Shown: positions 52,009 through 61,526, counted from the first letter of the stretch. The stretch is 64,000 nucleotides of DNA from Anaerosporobacter mobilis DSM 15930 (GCF_900142955.1 NZ_FRCP01000006.1:124001-188000); one strand, 5' to 3'. Numbers and translations: made by a program. The notes: generated by a model from the letters alone, not told the origin.

Positions 52009-54444
52009 ATGAAATTTGGTTATTTTGATGACGCTAGACAAGAATACGTTATTACCTCACCTACTACTCCACTTCCATGGATCAACTATTTAGGATGCGA
52101 GAACTTCTTCTCTTTAATTTCTAATACATGTGGTGGATATAGTTTCTACAAAGATGCAAAATTATTACGTTTAACACGTTATCGTTATAATAATATACCA
52201 ACTGATACGAATGGTCGTTATTACTACATTAAAGATGGCGATACCATCTGGAATCCAGGTTGGCAACCAGTTCAGACAGAACTTGATTCCTATAGCTGCC
52301 GTCACGGCCTTGGATACAGTGTATTCACATCAACTAAGAATGAATTGACTGCTGAATTAACTGCATTCGTTCCACTAAATAATAATTGTGAAATCAACCG
52401 CTTAACACTTAAGAATACTAGCAACCAAGCCAAAGATATTTCTTTATTCTCATACATAGAATTCTGTTTATGGAACGCTGTTGATGATATGACAAACTTC
52501 CAACGAAATTTCAGTATTGGTGAAGTTGAAATTGAGGGTTCTGCTATCTACCATAAAACAGAATATAGAGAAAGAAGAAATCACTACGCAGTCTATGCTG
52601 TAAACACTGCTATTGATGGTTATGATACCGATCGTGATTCGTTCCTTGGTGCATACCGCGGTGTTAATCGTCCAATCGTTGTAGAACAAGGTAAATCTAC
52701 TAATTCCAAAGCAAGTGGTTGGGCTCCAATTGGTTCTCACAACATTAATGTAACCCTACAACCTGGTGAAGAGATGTCTTATGTCTTCGTATTAGGGTAC
52801 CTTGAAATTGATGAAGATAACAAATGGGAAGCCCCTGGTGTAATTAATAAAGCTCCAGCTAAAGAAATGTTAGCTAAGTTTGAAACAAACGAACAAGTTG
52901 AAACAGCTCTTGATGAATTAAAAGAGCACTGGACAACTCTATTATCAAAATACACAGTAGAAACAAACGATGATAAACTTACTAGAATGGTGAATACTTG
53001 GAATCAATATCAATGTATGGTTACCTTCAACATGTCACGTTCTGCTTCTTACTACGAGTCAGGTACTGGACGTGGTATGGGATTCCGTGATTCCTGCCAA
53101 GATTTACTTGGTTTCGTACACTTAATTCCAGACCGTGCACGCGAAAGAATCATCGATATCGCTTCCACTCAATTCGAAGATGGTAGTGCATATCACCAAT
53201 ATCAACCACTTACCAAAAAGGGTAACATGGATATCGGTAGTGGTTTCAACGATGATCCATTATGGTTAATCGCTGGTGTATCCGCATACATTAAGGAAAC
53301 TGGTGATTTTGGTATCTTAGAGGAATCAGTACCATTTGATAATGATGAATCAAAAGCGCAGCCATTAATGGAACATTTAAGACGTTCTTTTAACTTCACA
53401 CGAACAAACCTTGGACCACATGGTTTACCTCTAATTGGTAGAGCCGACTGGAATGATTGCTTAAATCTTAACTGTTTTTCTAAAACACCAGGCGAGTCCT
53501 TCCAAACTTGTTCAAACTTCGAAAGTGGTAAAGCTGAATCCGTATTCATCGCTGGTATGTTCGTACGATACGGTAAAGAATATGCCGAATTATGTAAGAG
53601 AACAGGCAACCAAGCAGAAGCTGAACTTGTACTTGCAGCTGTAGACAAGATGTATGATGCTGTTCTTGAAAACGGTTGGGACGGCGAATGGTTCCTTCGT
53701 GCATACGATGCATTCAGTGAAAAGATTGGTTCTAAAGAATGTGAAGACGGTCAGATCTTCATCGAGCCACAGGGATTCTGTGTTCTTGCTGGAATCGGTG
53801 TGAAAGAAGGTCTTGCTGAAAAAGCATTAAATTCAGTTAAAGAAAGACTAGATACCAAATACGGTGTAATGTTATTACAACCTGCATATAAAGACTATCA
53901 CTTAAATCTTGGTGAGGTATCTTCATACCCACCTGGATACAAAGAAAATGCTGGTATATTCTGCCACAACAATCCATGGGTTTCTATCGCTGAAACTGTA
54001 ATAGGACGTGGTGACCGTGCATTCGAGATTTACAAAAAGACTTGTCCTGCTTATGTGGAAGATATTAGCGAAATCCACCGTACAGAGCCATATGTATATT
54101 CACAAATGGTTGCTGGTGCTGATGCTCCTCGTCATGGCGAAGCTAAGAACAGCTGGTTAACTGGTACTGCAGCTTGGACATTCGTTAATGTTTCACAATA
54201 TATTATTGGTATCCGTCCAGAGTTCGATGGTCTTGTAGTTGACCCTTGTATCCCAAGTGATATGCCAGGATTCAAAGCTACTCGTATCTTCCGTGATGCA
54301 ACATACAATATCACTGTTGAAAATCCAAATGGCGCACAAAAAGGTGTTGCTAAATTAGTTGTAGACGGACAAGAAATGAGCGGTAATATTATTCCATTCG
54401 TTGACGGAAAGAAAGAGTACAACGTTACAATTACACTTGGATAA
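52009..54444 (+). CDS. Cellobiose phosphorylase, glycoside hydrolase family 94
   Basis: An 811-residue cytoplasmic GH94 enzyme that splits cellobiose with phosphate into glucose 1-phosphate and glucose, saving ATP. The start MKFGYFDDARQEYVITSPTT and WINYLGCENFFSLISNTCGG are the family N-terminus. The catalytic Asp is in GMGFRDSCQDLLGFVH, and the phosphate-site region is at EISEIHRTEPYVYSQM. ATG 52009 has GGAG 10 bases upstream; the ATG nine bases earlier sits too close to it. Length equals typical cellobiose phosphorylases, not the larger cellodextrin or chitobiose enzymes. Confidence 0.95.
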   Translation: MKFGYFDDARQEYVITSPTTPLPWINYLGCENFFSLISNTCGGYSFYKDAKLLRLTRYRYNNIPTDTNGRYYYIKDGDTIWNPGWQPVQTELDSYSCRHGLGYSVFTSTKNELTAELTAFVPLNNNCEINRLTLKNTSNQAKDISLFSYIEFCLWNAVDDMTNFQRNFSIGEVEIEGSAIYHKTEYRERRNHYAVYAVNTAIDGYDTDRDSFLGAYRGVNRPIVVEQGKSTNSKASGWAPIGSHNINVTLQPGEEMSYVFVLGYLEIDEDNKWEAPGVINKAPAKEMLAKFETNEQVETALDELKEHWTTLLSKYTVETNDDKLTRMVNTWNQYQCMVTFNMSRSASYYESGTGRGMGFRDSCQDLLGFVHLIPDRARERIIDIASTQFEDGSAYHQYQPLTKKGNMDIGSGFNDDPLWLIAGVSAYIKETGDFGILEESVPFDNDESKAQPLMEHLRRSFNFTRTNLGPHGLPLIGRADWNDCLNLNCFSKTPGESFQTCSNFESGKAESVFIAGMFVRYGKEYAELCKRTGNQAEAELVLAAVDKMYDAVLENGWDGEWFLRAYDAFSEKIGSKECEDGQIFIEPQGFCVLAGIGVKEGLAEKALNSVKERLDTKYGVMLLQPAYKDYHLNLGEVSSYPPGYKENAGIFCHNNPWVSIAETVIGRGDRAFEIYKKTCPAYVEDISEIHRTEPYVYSQMVAGADAPRHGEAKNSWLTGTAAWTFVNVSQYIIGIRPEFDGLVVDPCIPSDMPGFKATRIFRDATYNITVENPNGAQKGVAKLVVDGQEMSGNIIPFVDGKKEYNVTITLG

Positions 54445-54484
54445 TAGTTACTTCACTCCATTAAAGAAATTAGTTCTATAAGCC

Positions 54485-54525
54485 AAAAGCCCTGTATGAC
54501 CTCCTAACAGTCTTACAGGGCTTTT
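54485..54525. terminator. Bidirectional terminator after cellobiose phosphorylase
   Basis: AAAAGCCCTGTA (54485-54496) and TACAGGGCTTTT (54514-54525) are perfect arms with A- and T-runs on the proper sides for both strands. Confidence 0.88.
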
Positions 54526-54544
54526 GCATATTAAAGATGTGTAA

Positions 54545-55045
54545 TTATTCTATTTTTGTACCACAATCACAGCAGAATGAAACCCCTATTTCTTGTGCTT
54601 TCCCACAGGTTTGGCATACCTTGCCATCTACCCTTTCTTCAGTAATTGCTTCTAAAATTACTTCTTGAGTAATTTCAACATCTGCAACGGGCATACTCAT
54701 TTTATTCCCGCACTTTTGACAAAATGCATCAACTTGTGAAACTTCCTCTCCACAAGCATTGCAAACCTGTATTCCCTTAACTTTCTTTATCTCTTCTTTT
54801 AAAACATTAATTTGTACAAGGGCTTCTTTAATTAAGGTACAAAACTCTTCAAAATTTTCATCAGGATTTTCCTTATGTATTTCATAGTATCGTTTTCCTA
54901 TTTCCAGATAGGCATGTTCTATAATTTCCTCTTGCGTACTAATACGTCCATTTAAACTTGATATCTCTGCAAGCTGTTTTGCTTTCTCAGCAACCGATTT
55001 ACTAGCTGATGAAAGGCTTTCTCCTACCTTACTAAAAAACGCCAT
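54545..55045 (-). CDS. Helical protein with two zinc ribbons, unknown function
   Basis: A 166-residue soluble protein. Residues 1-85 are helical and coiled-coil-like (SKSVAEKAKQLAEISSLNGR and LVQINVLKEEIKKVKG). Two zinc-ribbon modules follow: CNACGEEVSQVDAFCQKCG and CQTCGKAQEIGVSFCCDCG. The layout recalls small zinc-ribbon proteins found beside membrane proteins in Clostridia. It lies 22 bases downstream of a small membrane protein gene and may be its partner. No specific function is known. Confidence 0.75.
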   Translation of the reverse strand: MAFFSKVGESLSSASKSVAEKAKQLAEISSLNGRISTQEEIIEHAYLEIGKRYYEIHKENPDENFEEFCTLIKEALVQINVLKEEIKKVKGIQVCNACGEEVSQVDAFCQKCGNKMSMPVADVEITQEVILEAITEERVDGKVCQTCGKAQEIGVSFCCDCGTKIE

Positions 55046-55067
55046 TCTAACCCTCCTAGTCTTTCTT

Positions 55068-55475
55068 TTACATATGCTTATTTATAATTTTATCAAAGAA
55101 TCCTAGTTTTACAGTTCCCATAGAAAGAGCCTTAAAACCTAGTAATACCAACAACGCATCTTGACAGAAATAGCAAACATAGCGATAAATATTATCAATT
55201 CCAAGTGGAAGTTTTATACTCTTATACGTGAACCAGTTAATCACCACATTGATTACATCTACTACATCATCTACCAATCCCATACAAGTAAGTAATACTC
55301 CAAAAGTAGCTACTACAATTAGCATCTTTACTGCAGCTTTTTTTAACCAAGCATTCTCTTCTTTTATGAGAATATACCCAGCAATAACAATTGCACCAAG
55401 AATATTAATCGTCCCCATAAAAAACATGATTGCCCCTAAAAGACCAACCGAAATACCAATTTTTGCTTTCTCCAT
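55068..55475 (-). CDS. Small membrane protein, unknown function
   Basis: A 135-residue protein with about four hydrophobic segments (residues 7-32, 48-66, 70-88 and 100-120) and a short basic tail. It starts MEKAKIGISVGLLGAIMFFMG. It is the first gene of a two-gene unit with the zinc-ribbon protein. No recognisable family. Confidence 0.65.
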   Translation of the reverse strand: MEKAKIGISVGLLGAIMFFMGTINILGAIVIAGYILIKEENAWLKKAAVKMLIVVATFGVLLTCMGLVDDVVDVINVVINWFTYKSIKLPLGIDNIYRYVCYFCQDALLVLLGFKALSMGTVKLGFFDKIINKHM

Positions 55476-55684
55476 ATTATCCCCATTCTGTCTGCATCAT
55501 CAGACAATTATATTTTTATTCACCTAAAATTATACCTTTATTTACCACAAAATCAAGTATTTATAATATTTTTATAAAATATGTATTAAATTTCTAGATA
55601 TTTTTGTTACTTTTTCACTGCATTTCTTTATATAATATATTATTTTATAGAAGCATTTATTGCATATGATCCTGCAATATAATA

Positions 55685-56641
55685 TTAATCAGCTACATTC
55701 ACCAAGGATTTCCCATAATCATTGAGTAGATCCATCGCTTTCGTTAGATCCACAGGTATCACTAATGGACCTGCTACATAAGGTGCTATATCATATGTGT
55801 TAAAACCGACGAATAGGTACCCATTAATAATCCACCAATTCTTATCCCAGTTTTTAAACGCTTCTTTATATCCGTTCTCACCAAACAAATAGTCACTACA
55901 ATTATTATCGACTACATATGCATTCAAAGCATCTTCTACAAATTGTCTGAACTCCTTCTCATTCGTTGTTATTGACTCAATGGTTAATTTATTCCCCTTA
56001 ATTGGATCGTAGGAAGTTACTTCCTTATACAGATTAGGATGTGCCCCTCCAGCATATGAATATATAGAACTTACTATGGTTAGCATCTTCTCATCATTTC
56101 TTATTACCTGCCAAGTGTTATCAAACTCATATGGGGCAATACTACCACCTTGTGCAATGCTATTTGCCGAATCTAAAGCCTCCTTAACCCGAGCCTCAAA
56201 CATCTCCCTTAGCCTCTTAGTTTCCTCCTCTACCGCCTTCTTAATCTTACTGTGTGATTCATCTACAACATCTGGATAGTTTGCTTTCTTCTCTAAGAGC
56301 TTACTATCGGTTTCTCCATAATAGTAAGTTTTATTTTCTATATTCTCACTTAAGGTTACATATCCACGTAATAGTGCCGGATTAGCTTTATCCTCCCATA
56401 CATAGAGGCAATTCTCAAATCTTGTATATGGAATCTCCCGTTTCGTTTGCTCCGTAGTATTTGACGGTTTTTCTGTTGTATCTGATGTTTCCTCAGTTGT
56501 TTCTGGTGTTTCCTCAGTTGTATCCGGCGTTTGCTCCTTCGTATCTACAGTATTGGCCCCGGTATGATAATTTGACCGACAGCCAATTAGCAGAATCGAC
56601 ATAAGTATCAACATCAACATAAAACTTTTCGACTTTCTCAT
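55685..56641 (-). CDS. Lipoprotein with DUF3298/PdaC-like domain
   Basis: A 318-residue exported lipoprotein. The signal peptide MRKSKSFMLMLILMSILLIGC ends in the lipobox LIGC, followed by a Thr/Glu/Pro-rich linker with repeated PDTTEETPETTEE-type units (about 33-66). The globular part (about 75-310) has AGGAHPNLYKEVTSYDPIKG and an IAPYVAGPLVIPVDL end, as in DUF4163/DUF3298 proteins (RsiV/PdaC C-terminal type). AAGGAGGG precedes ATG 56641; the frame from 56704 is not used. The role at the cell surface is unknown. Confidence 0.82.
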   Translation of the reverse strand: MRKSKSFMLMLILMSILLIGCRSNYHTGANTVDTKEQTPDTTEETPETTEETSDTTEKPSNTTEQTKREIPYTRFENCLYVWEDKANPALLRGYVTLSENIENKTYYYGETDSKLLEKKANYPDVVDESHSKIKKAVEEETKRLREMFEARVKEALDSANSIAQGGSIAPYEFDNTWQVIRNDEKMLTIVSSIYSYAGGAHPNLYKEVTSYDPIKGNKLTIESITTNEKEFRQFVEDALNAYVVDNNCSDYLFGENGYKEAFKNWDKNWWIINGYLFVGFNTYDIAPYVAGPLVIPVDLTKAMDLLNDYGKSLVNVAD

Positions 56642-56724
56642 AACACCCTCCTTTATATTTACCGTTTTTATACATCTTCTTACATTAACGTATCTTAACC
56701 CCAAATTTTTGTCAACTATTTGTA

Positions 56725-56752
56725 TTGTACATTTAATGAAACGTGCTATAAT
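56725..56752 (+). promoter_or_regulatory. Promoter of pncB
   Basis: TTGTAC (56725-56730) and TATAAT (56747-56752) are 16 bases apart, 76 bases upstream of the ATG. Confidence 0.7.
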
Positions 56753-56827
56753 ATATTAGATATTATTTTGAATATATATACCATTAATCACTCAGTAATA
56801 GTTGTGTACTGACAAAGGAGTAAGAGC

Positions 56828-58291
56828 ATGGGGAAACAAAATTTAACATTATTAACTGATTTTTATGAATTAACAATGATGCAAGGCTATTTCAAAAATA
56901 ATACGAATGATACCGTTATTTTTGATGCTTTCTATAGAACAAATCCATCGGGAAGTGGTTATGCCATTGCCGCAGGTTTAGATCAAGTAATTGATTATAT
57001 TAAGAACTTACATTTTAATGAGGAAGATATCGATTATCTTCGCTCTTTGAACATATTTGAAGAAGATTTTCTAGCTTACTTATCCGATTTTAAATTCACT
57101 GGTAGTATCTATGCTATGGAAGAAGGAACCGTTGTATTCCCAATGGAACCGCTTGTGAAAGTAATAGCTCCTATTATGGAAGCCCAGCTTATTGAAACTG
57201 CATTACTTAATATTATTAATCATCAAAGCTTAATAGCTACAAAGGCTTCTCGTGTTGCTTACGCAGCTGGTGACGATGGGGTTATGGAATTTGGACTTCG
57301 TCGTGCGCAAGGTCCAGATGCTGGGACATTAGGGGCACGTGCGGCTGTAATTGGTGGTTGTATTGGTACAAGTAATGTATTATGCGCGAAAGAATTCGAC
57401 GTACCTGCTCTTGGAACACATGCACACAGCTGGATTATGAGCTTTGAAGATGAGCTCACTGCTTTTCGTAAATACGCTGAATTATATCCAAACAATGCAA
57501 CGCTCTTAGTAGATACCTATGATACGTTGCGTAGTGGTGTACCAAATGCAATCAAAGTATTCGATGAGCTAAAAGGCGCTGGTAAGATGCCTAAGAAATA
57601 CGGTATCCGTCTTGACAGCGGTGACCTTGCTTACTTGTCTAAGAAAGCTCGTAAAATGCTCGATAATGCCGGATATCCCGATGCCATTATCTGCGCTTCA
57701 AGTGACCTTGATGAATACCTTATCGACTCTCTTAAGACCCAAGGAGCGGCTATTACATCCTGGGGTGTAGGTACGAATCTAATCACCAGTAAAGATTGCC
57801 CTGCTTTTGGTGGTGTATATAAACTTGCTGCCATTAAGAAAGACGGTGTTTTCATTCCGAAGATTAAATTATCTGAAAATGAATGGAAGATTACAAATCC
57901 AGGAAACAAAACAGTATATCGTGTATACGAAAAAGAAAACGGAAAATTAAAAGCTGATTTAATCGCTTTAGTTGGCGAGAAATTCTCAGAAGAGAATCCT
58001 TTATTGCTCTTTGATCCTATCTCCACTTGGAAGAAGACCTATCTAGAAGCTGGCGATTATACCTTACGTGAACTTCTAGTACCTGTATTCATTGACGGTA
58101 AATGTGTCTACGAATCTCCAAAAGTTATGGACATTCGCTCATATTGTCAAAAAGAATTATCTACACTTTGGGATGAGACAAGACGTCTTGTAAATCCTCA
58201 TCGAGTTTATGTTGACTTATCTAATGAACTATGGCACCTAAAGAATCAATTGTTAGACAATTACAACACACGTTCACACAGCCATAAATAG
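56828..58291 (+). CDS. pncB: Nicotinate phosphoribosyltransferase
   Basis: A 487-residue enzyme of NAD salvage that joins nicotinate and PRPP with ATP hydrolysis. Recognisable segments are LLTDFYELTMMQGYFKN at the N-terminus, MEFGLRRAQGPDAGTLGARA, the catalytic His in LGTHAHSWIMSF, and IRLDSGDLAYLSKKAR. Length fits the longer Gram-positive type. AAAGGAG precedes the ATG. It is a single-gene unit with its own promoter and terminator. Confidence 0.95.
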   Translation: MGKQNLTLLTDFYELTMMQGYFKNNTNDTVIFDAFYRTNPSGSGYAIAAGLDQVIDYIKNLHFNEEDIDYLRSLNIFEEDFLAYLSDFKFTGSIYAMEEGTVVFPMEPLVKVIAPIMEAQLIETALLNIINHQSLIATKASRVAYAAGDDGVMEFGLRRAQGPDAGTLGARAAVIGGCIGTSNVLCAKEFDVPALGTHAHSWIMSFEDELTAFRKYAELYPNNATLLVDTYDTLRSGVPNAIKVFDELKGAGKMPKKYGIRLDSGDLAYLSKKARKMLDNAGYPDAIICASSDLDEYLIDSLKTQGAAITSWGVGTNLITSKDCPAFGGVYKLAAIKKDGVFIPKIKLSENEWKITNPGNKTVYRVYEKENGKLKADLIALVGEKFSEENPLLLFDPISTWKKTYLEAGDYTLRELLVPVFIDGKCVYESPKVMDIRSYCQKELSTLWDETRRLVNPHRVYVDLSNELWHLKNQLLDNYNTRSHSHK

Positions 58292-58303
58292 GTACTTCCA
58301 GAA

Positions 58304-58340
58304 AAAAATGGAGTTTAACAGGAGATTAAACTCCATTTTT
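58304..58340 (+). terminator. pncB terminator
   Basis: AAAAATGGAGTTTAA (58304-58318) and TTAAACTCCATTTTT (58326-58340) are perfect arms with a short loop; the right arm ends in the T-run. Confidence 0.92.
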
Positions 58341-58385
58341 CTTACTATTTTATTAATATTTGCTATAAATCTAGTATTTACGATT

Positions 58386-58399
58386 TATTATGCTATAAT
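58386..58399 (+). promoter_or_regulatory. Extended -10 promoter of the M15 peptidase gene
   Basis: TATGCTATAAT contains a TG-n extension before a perfect TATAAT (58394-58399). No good -35 is visible at 17 bases. It lies about 90 bases ahead of the ATG. Confidence 0.55.
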
Positions 58400-58487
58400 G
58401 AGAGTGTTGTGTAGATGTAATCAAAAACTGTTTACTTTCTAACACTTACGTCAATTTTCATAAATAATTATAGGAAAGGCTGATACT

Positions 58488-59957
58488 ATGAGTAAGAATA
58501 AACTTGTTATAGTAGGAACCACACTTCTTCTTTCCGTTATTGTATATTCATCAATTACCTCTATGTCTAAATCTAACGATAAACCCAAAGACTATGAATA
58601 CTATTATAATGAGGAAGATACAAGTAACAAAGAGGAACCCGTGAGTACTGATACCGTTCCGGTTCTTTCTCACAACACGGATGATACTACTACAATCCAA
58701 GTAAAAGCTAATGCACCAATAGATACTACTCCCGAAAGTTTGGGTGTATTCGTAAACAAAGAATATGCATTACCAGCGGATTATATCCCACCTGATTTAA
58801 CTGAACCAGATGTTAAATTCAGTTTTAGTTACTCTGATGAGAAACGTTTATTAAGAAAAGCTGCTGCACAAGCCCTTGAGAACTTATTTGGTGCAGCATT
58901 AGAAGATGGTTACACATTATCTGGCGTATCTGGCTACCGTTCTTACGAAAGACAAAGTTCCATATACAATAGAAATCTAAGAACCAAAGGTGCTGATTAC
59001 ACAAACCGTTATTCTGCTAAACCAGGTTACAGCGAACATCAGACAGGCTTATCAATTGATGTTTCCTCTCCTTCGATTGGAAATCGTCTTAGCGAATCAT
59101 TTGGAAATACCGAAGAAGGCAAATGGCTTGCCGAGCATGCCCATGAATATGGCTACATCATTCGTTATCCTCAAAATAAAGCTGATATTACAGGTTATGC
59201 ATATGAACCTTGGCACATTCGTTATATCGGTGTAGAAGTAGCTACATACCTTTATGAGAACAAGTTAACTTTAGAAGAGTATTACAATTATACTCCACCT
59301 GCAAGAGACGAGAATTCAACTGATAATTATGATAACGCTATTGATGTAGACGATCCGGAAGATATCCTTAACGAGATTCCAGAATCCAATACTTCCACCC
59401 AAGATACTGATTCCGATAAAGAAGAAACAACGGATAAAGATTCAACGAATGACAAAGACACTTCAAAGGACAAAGATACTTCGAAGGATAAGGACACTTC
59501 AAAGGACAAAGATACTTCGAAGGATAAAGACACTTCAAAGGATAAAAACACTTCGAAAGATAAAGATACTTCGAAGGATAAAGACACTTCAAAGGATAAA
59601 GATACTTCGAAAGATAAAGATACTTCAAAGGATAAAGATACTTCAAAAGATAAAGATAAAAACAATAACAGTTCAAACAAGGGGGATTCGGATAAGGATT
59701 CCAACACGGATAAGAAACCGGATTCTGGTGACAGTAATTCAAACAATAACAATGGATCGAACAACCAAAAACCTGATACAGGTACTAACGATCCAAACAC
59801 AGATGGCTCTAATTCTGGTGACCAAGTAACAAATCCAGACGCCCCAACTGATGGAGATACAGAGTCTTCTGAATCGGGTAATTCTAATCCAGATACAAAT
59901 TCTACATCAGGTGGCACTGCGAATTCACTTAATTCCAGTACTGGCGGTACTAATTAA
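58488..59957 (+). CDS. M15 family D-alanyl-D-alanine carboxypeptidase (VanY/DdpX-like) with repeat tail
   Basis: A 489-residue wall enzyme with an N-terminal membrane anchor (about residues 5-24). The M15B catalytic domain (about 95-260) has SGYRSYERQSSIYNRN, the zinc ligands in GYSEHQTGLSIDVSS, and the third ligand in YEPWHIRYIG. It trims the terminal D-Ala of peptidoglycan stems. The C-terminal ~200 residues are a disordered tail: an acidic linker, a run of KDKDTS hexads, then an Asn/Ser/Gly-rich end. The tail may span or bind the wall. A single M15 gene is not a resistance cluster. Confidence 0.92.
   Translation: MSKNKLVIVGTTLLLSVIVYSSITSMSKSNDKPKDYEYYYNEEDTSNKEEPVSTDTVPVLSHNTDDTTTIQVKANAPIDTTPESLGVFVNKEYALPADYIPPDLTEPDVKFSFSYSDEKRLLRKAAAQALENLFGAALEDGYTLSGVSGYRSYERQSSIYNRNLRTKGADYTNRYSAKPGYSEHQTGLSIDVSSPSIGNRLSESFGNTEEGKWLAEHAHEYGYIIRYPQNKADITGYAYEPWHIRYIGVEVATYLYENKLTLEEYYNYTPPARDENSTDNYDNAIDVDDPEDILNEIPESNTSTQDTDSDKEETTDKDSTNDKDTSKDKDTSKDKDTSKDKDTSKDKDTSKDKNTSKDKDTSKDKDTSKDKDTSKDKDTSKDKDTSKDKDKNNNSSNKGDSDKDSNTDKKPDSGDSNSNNNNGSNNQKPDTGTNDPNTDGSNSGDQVTNPDAPTDGDTESSESGNSNPDTNSTSGGTANSLNSSTGGTN
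59466..59645 (+). repeat. Ten 18-bp minisatellite units coding for KDKDTS
   Basis: Ten in-frame units of the type AAGGATAAAGATACTTCG, with silent A/G and T/C variation and one unit giving KDKNTS. Adjacent units alternate ACTTCG and ACTTCA, suggesting expansion by 36-bp dimers. Copy-number change would keep the frame. Confidence 0.92.
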
Positions 59958-59962
59958 GGAAA

Positions 59963-60001
59963 CTGCAAATCCTACTGGGATAGGGTTTGCGAGCTAGTTT
60001 T
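59963..60001 (+). terminator. Weak terminator after the M15 gene
   Basis: CTGCAAATCCTA (59963-59974) pairs imperfectly with TAGGGTTTGCGAG (59981-59993), followed by CTAGTTTTT. Confidence 0.55.
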
Positions 60002-60027
60002 GTATGGTTAATATTATTTTTTTATGA

Positions 60028-60090
60028 TATAATAAGAGTATTGCGAGTATATCTTATAGTAAAGATATCTCGAATACTCTTATTATTTTT
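60028..60090 (+). promoter_or_regulatory. Promoter -10 box and long hairpin in the plsC leader
   Basis: TATAAT (60028-60033) with a TG two bases before it is followed at once by a 22-base arm (60034-60055). A near-complementary arm lies at 60062-60081, and TATTATTTTT follows. The hairpin therefore begins at the expected transcription start and ends like a terminator, 23 bases before the plsC ATG. Confidence 0.55.
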
Positions 60091-60112
60091 ACACGAAAGG
60101 CATGGTACTATA

Positions 60113-60841
60113 ATGAAAACACTATTTGTTGCTTTATTTTTGCTTATTTATTTTATACTAAGTATCCCTTTACTATTTATTGAATTCATAATAGGAAAGT
60201 TTAATAAACAACTCAAAGTACGAAGTTCACAAAAAATCGTTGTTACTGCTTTCAAAGTGATTTTAGCTGGATGCGGTGTTAAAAAAACCGTACTTGGCTT
60301 AGAGAATATTCCAAGCGACCAGCCAGTTCTATACGTTGCTAATCATAGAAGTTATTTTGACATATTAGTCGGCTATACTTCTGTTCCAACACTTACTGGC
60401 TTCGTAGCTAAGAAAGAGATGCATAAACTTCCTTTTATCAGCAGTTGGATGAAAAATCTTAACTGCCTTTTCCTTGACCGTGACAATATTCGCGAAGGTA
60501 TGAAAACAATCCTTGAAGGTATAGAGTTAGTTAAAAATGGACATTCTATATTTATTGCTCCAGAGGGTACAAGGAATCAAGAAAAAGAGATGCTTCCATT
60601 CAAGGAGGGTAGCTTTAAAATTGCTGAGAAATCGGGTTGCCCCATCATCCCTGTTGCTATGAATAATACAGATGCTATATTCGAACAACATCTACCTTGG
60701 ATTCGAAAAGGCCATGTAATCATTGAATTTGGAAAGCCAATCTATATTAAAGAGCTTCAAACAGAAGACAAAAAACACCTTGCCCCTTATGTACAAGGTA
60801 TTATTAAGGAAATGTTAGAAAAGAATGAATCTCTCGTTTAG
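60113..60841 (+). CDS. 1-acyl-glycerol-3-phosphate acyltransferase (PlsC-like)
   Basis: A 242-residue membrane-bound acyltransferase that makes phosphatidic acid. The motifs are NHRSYFD (H-x4-D, catalytic), FLDRDNIREGM, and APEGTRNQEKEMLPFKEGSF. An N-terminal hydrophobic segment (about residues 3-28) anchors it. ATG 60113 (MKTLFVALFLLIYF) is chosen since the frame upstream to 59987 runs through the promoter hairpin. The ribosome site (GAAAGG) is rather far, about 13 bases. Confidence 0.92.
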   Translation: MKTLFVALFLLIYFILSIPLLFIEFIIGKFNKQLKVRSSQKIVVTAFKVILAGCGVKKTVLGLENIPSDQPVLYVANHRSYFDILVGYTSVPTLTGFVAKKEMHKLPFISSWMKNLNCLFLDRDNIREGMKTILEGIELVKNGHSIFIAPEGTRNQEKEMLPFKEGSFKIAEKSGCPIIPVAMNNTDAIFEQHLPWIRKGHVIIEFGKPIYIKELQTEDKKHLAPYVQGIIKEMLEKNESLV

Positions 60842-61004
60842 TCTATAAAATTACTTTTTTGGTTTTCCAGAAATCTATTTTCATTTGTAATAAATAATGA
60901 TATAATAGGACGGTATGACTAGTCCTCATACAATTAGCTTTACAAAGATGAAGATAAAACAAGGCATTTTAAAAACTAGATTAAGAAAGAAGGAGGTACA
61001 TAAA

Positions 61005-61463
61005 ATGCAAACATGGCTTATTGTATTGATAATCGTACTTGCTGTTGTTATTGTCGCGTTAATCGCACTTTATATATTCGGTAGCAAGATGCAGAAAAAA
61101 TCAGAGGTTTCTCAAGCACAGATGAAAGAGGGTGCTCAGACAGTCTCTTTATTAGTAATAGACAAGAAACGTATGAAACTAAAAGAAGCTGGTCTTCCTA
61201 AAATAGTAGTTGACCAAACACCTAAATATCTTAGACGTTCTAGAGTGCCAATTATCAAAGCCAAAATTGGTCCAAAAATCATGACGTTAATTTGTGATGA
61301 AAAGATCTTTGATCATGTACCAGTTAAGAAGGAAGTAAAAGCTGTTATGAACGGCATCTACATCATGGATGTAAAAGGTCTTCGTGGAACTCTTGAAGTC
61401 AAACAAGAAAAAGTTGGATTCTTTAAGAAAATGAAAAATAAAATTACGAATACAAGCAAATAA
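61005..61463 (+). CDS. Single-pass membrane protein conserved in Lachnospiraceae, unknown function
   Basis: A 152-residue protein with an N-terminal helix (MQTWLIVLIIVLAVVIVALI) followed by a basic cytoplasmic-type domain (SLLVIDKKRMKLKEAGLPKI, KIGPKIMTLICDEKIFDHVP and VKGLRGTLEVKQEK). GAAGGAGGTACATAAA directly before ATG 61005 fixes the start; the frame opens at 60915 without a site. I recall similar proteins in related genomes but no known function. Confidence 0.72.
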   Translation: MQTWLIVLIIVLAVVIVALIALYIFGSKMQKKSEVSQAQMKEGAQTVSLLVIDKKRMKLKEAGLPKIVVDQTPKYLRRSRVPIIKAKIGPKIMTLICDEKIFDHVPVKKEVKAVMNGIYIMDVKGLRGTLEVKQEKVGFFKKMKNKITNTSK

Positions 61464-61480
61464 GCACTTCTCTTAATATA

Positions 61481-61526
61481 GAAAAACCCTTAGTTTTTGA
61501 ATTCTCACAAAAACTAAGGGTTTTTC
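61481..61526. terminator. Bidirectional terminator
   Basis: AAAAACCCTTAGTTTTTG and its near-complement at 61509-61526 form a stem with A/T runs on both sides, between two convergent genes. Confidence 0.88.

Noticed and set aside
59327..59917. Minus-strand frame rich in SLSFEV repeats
   Set aside because: It is the antisense of the KDKDTS minisatellite; the plus-strand M15 peptidase explains the region. The plus-strand frame at 59449-59829 is likewise a shadow.
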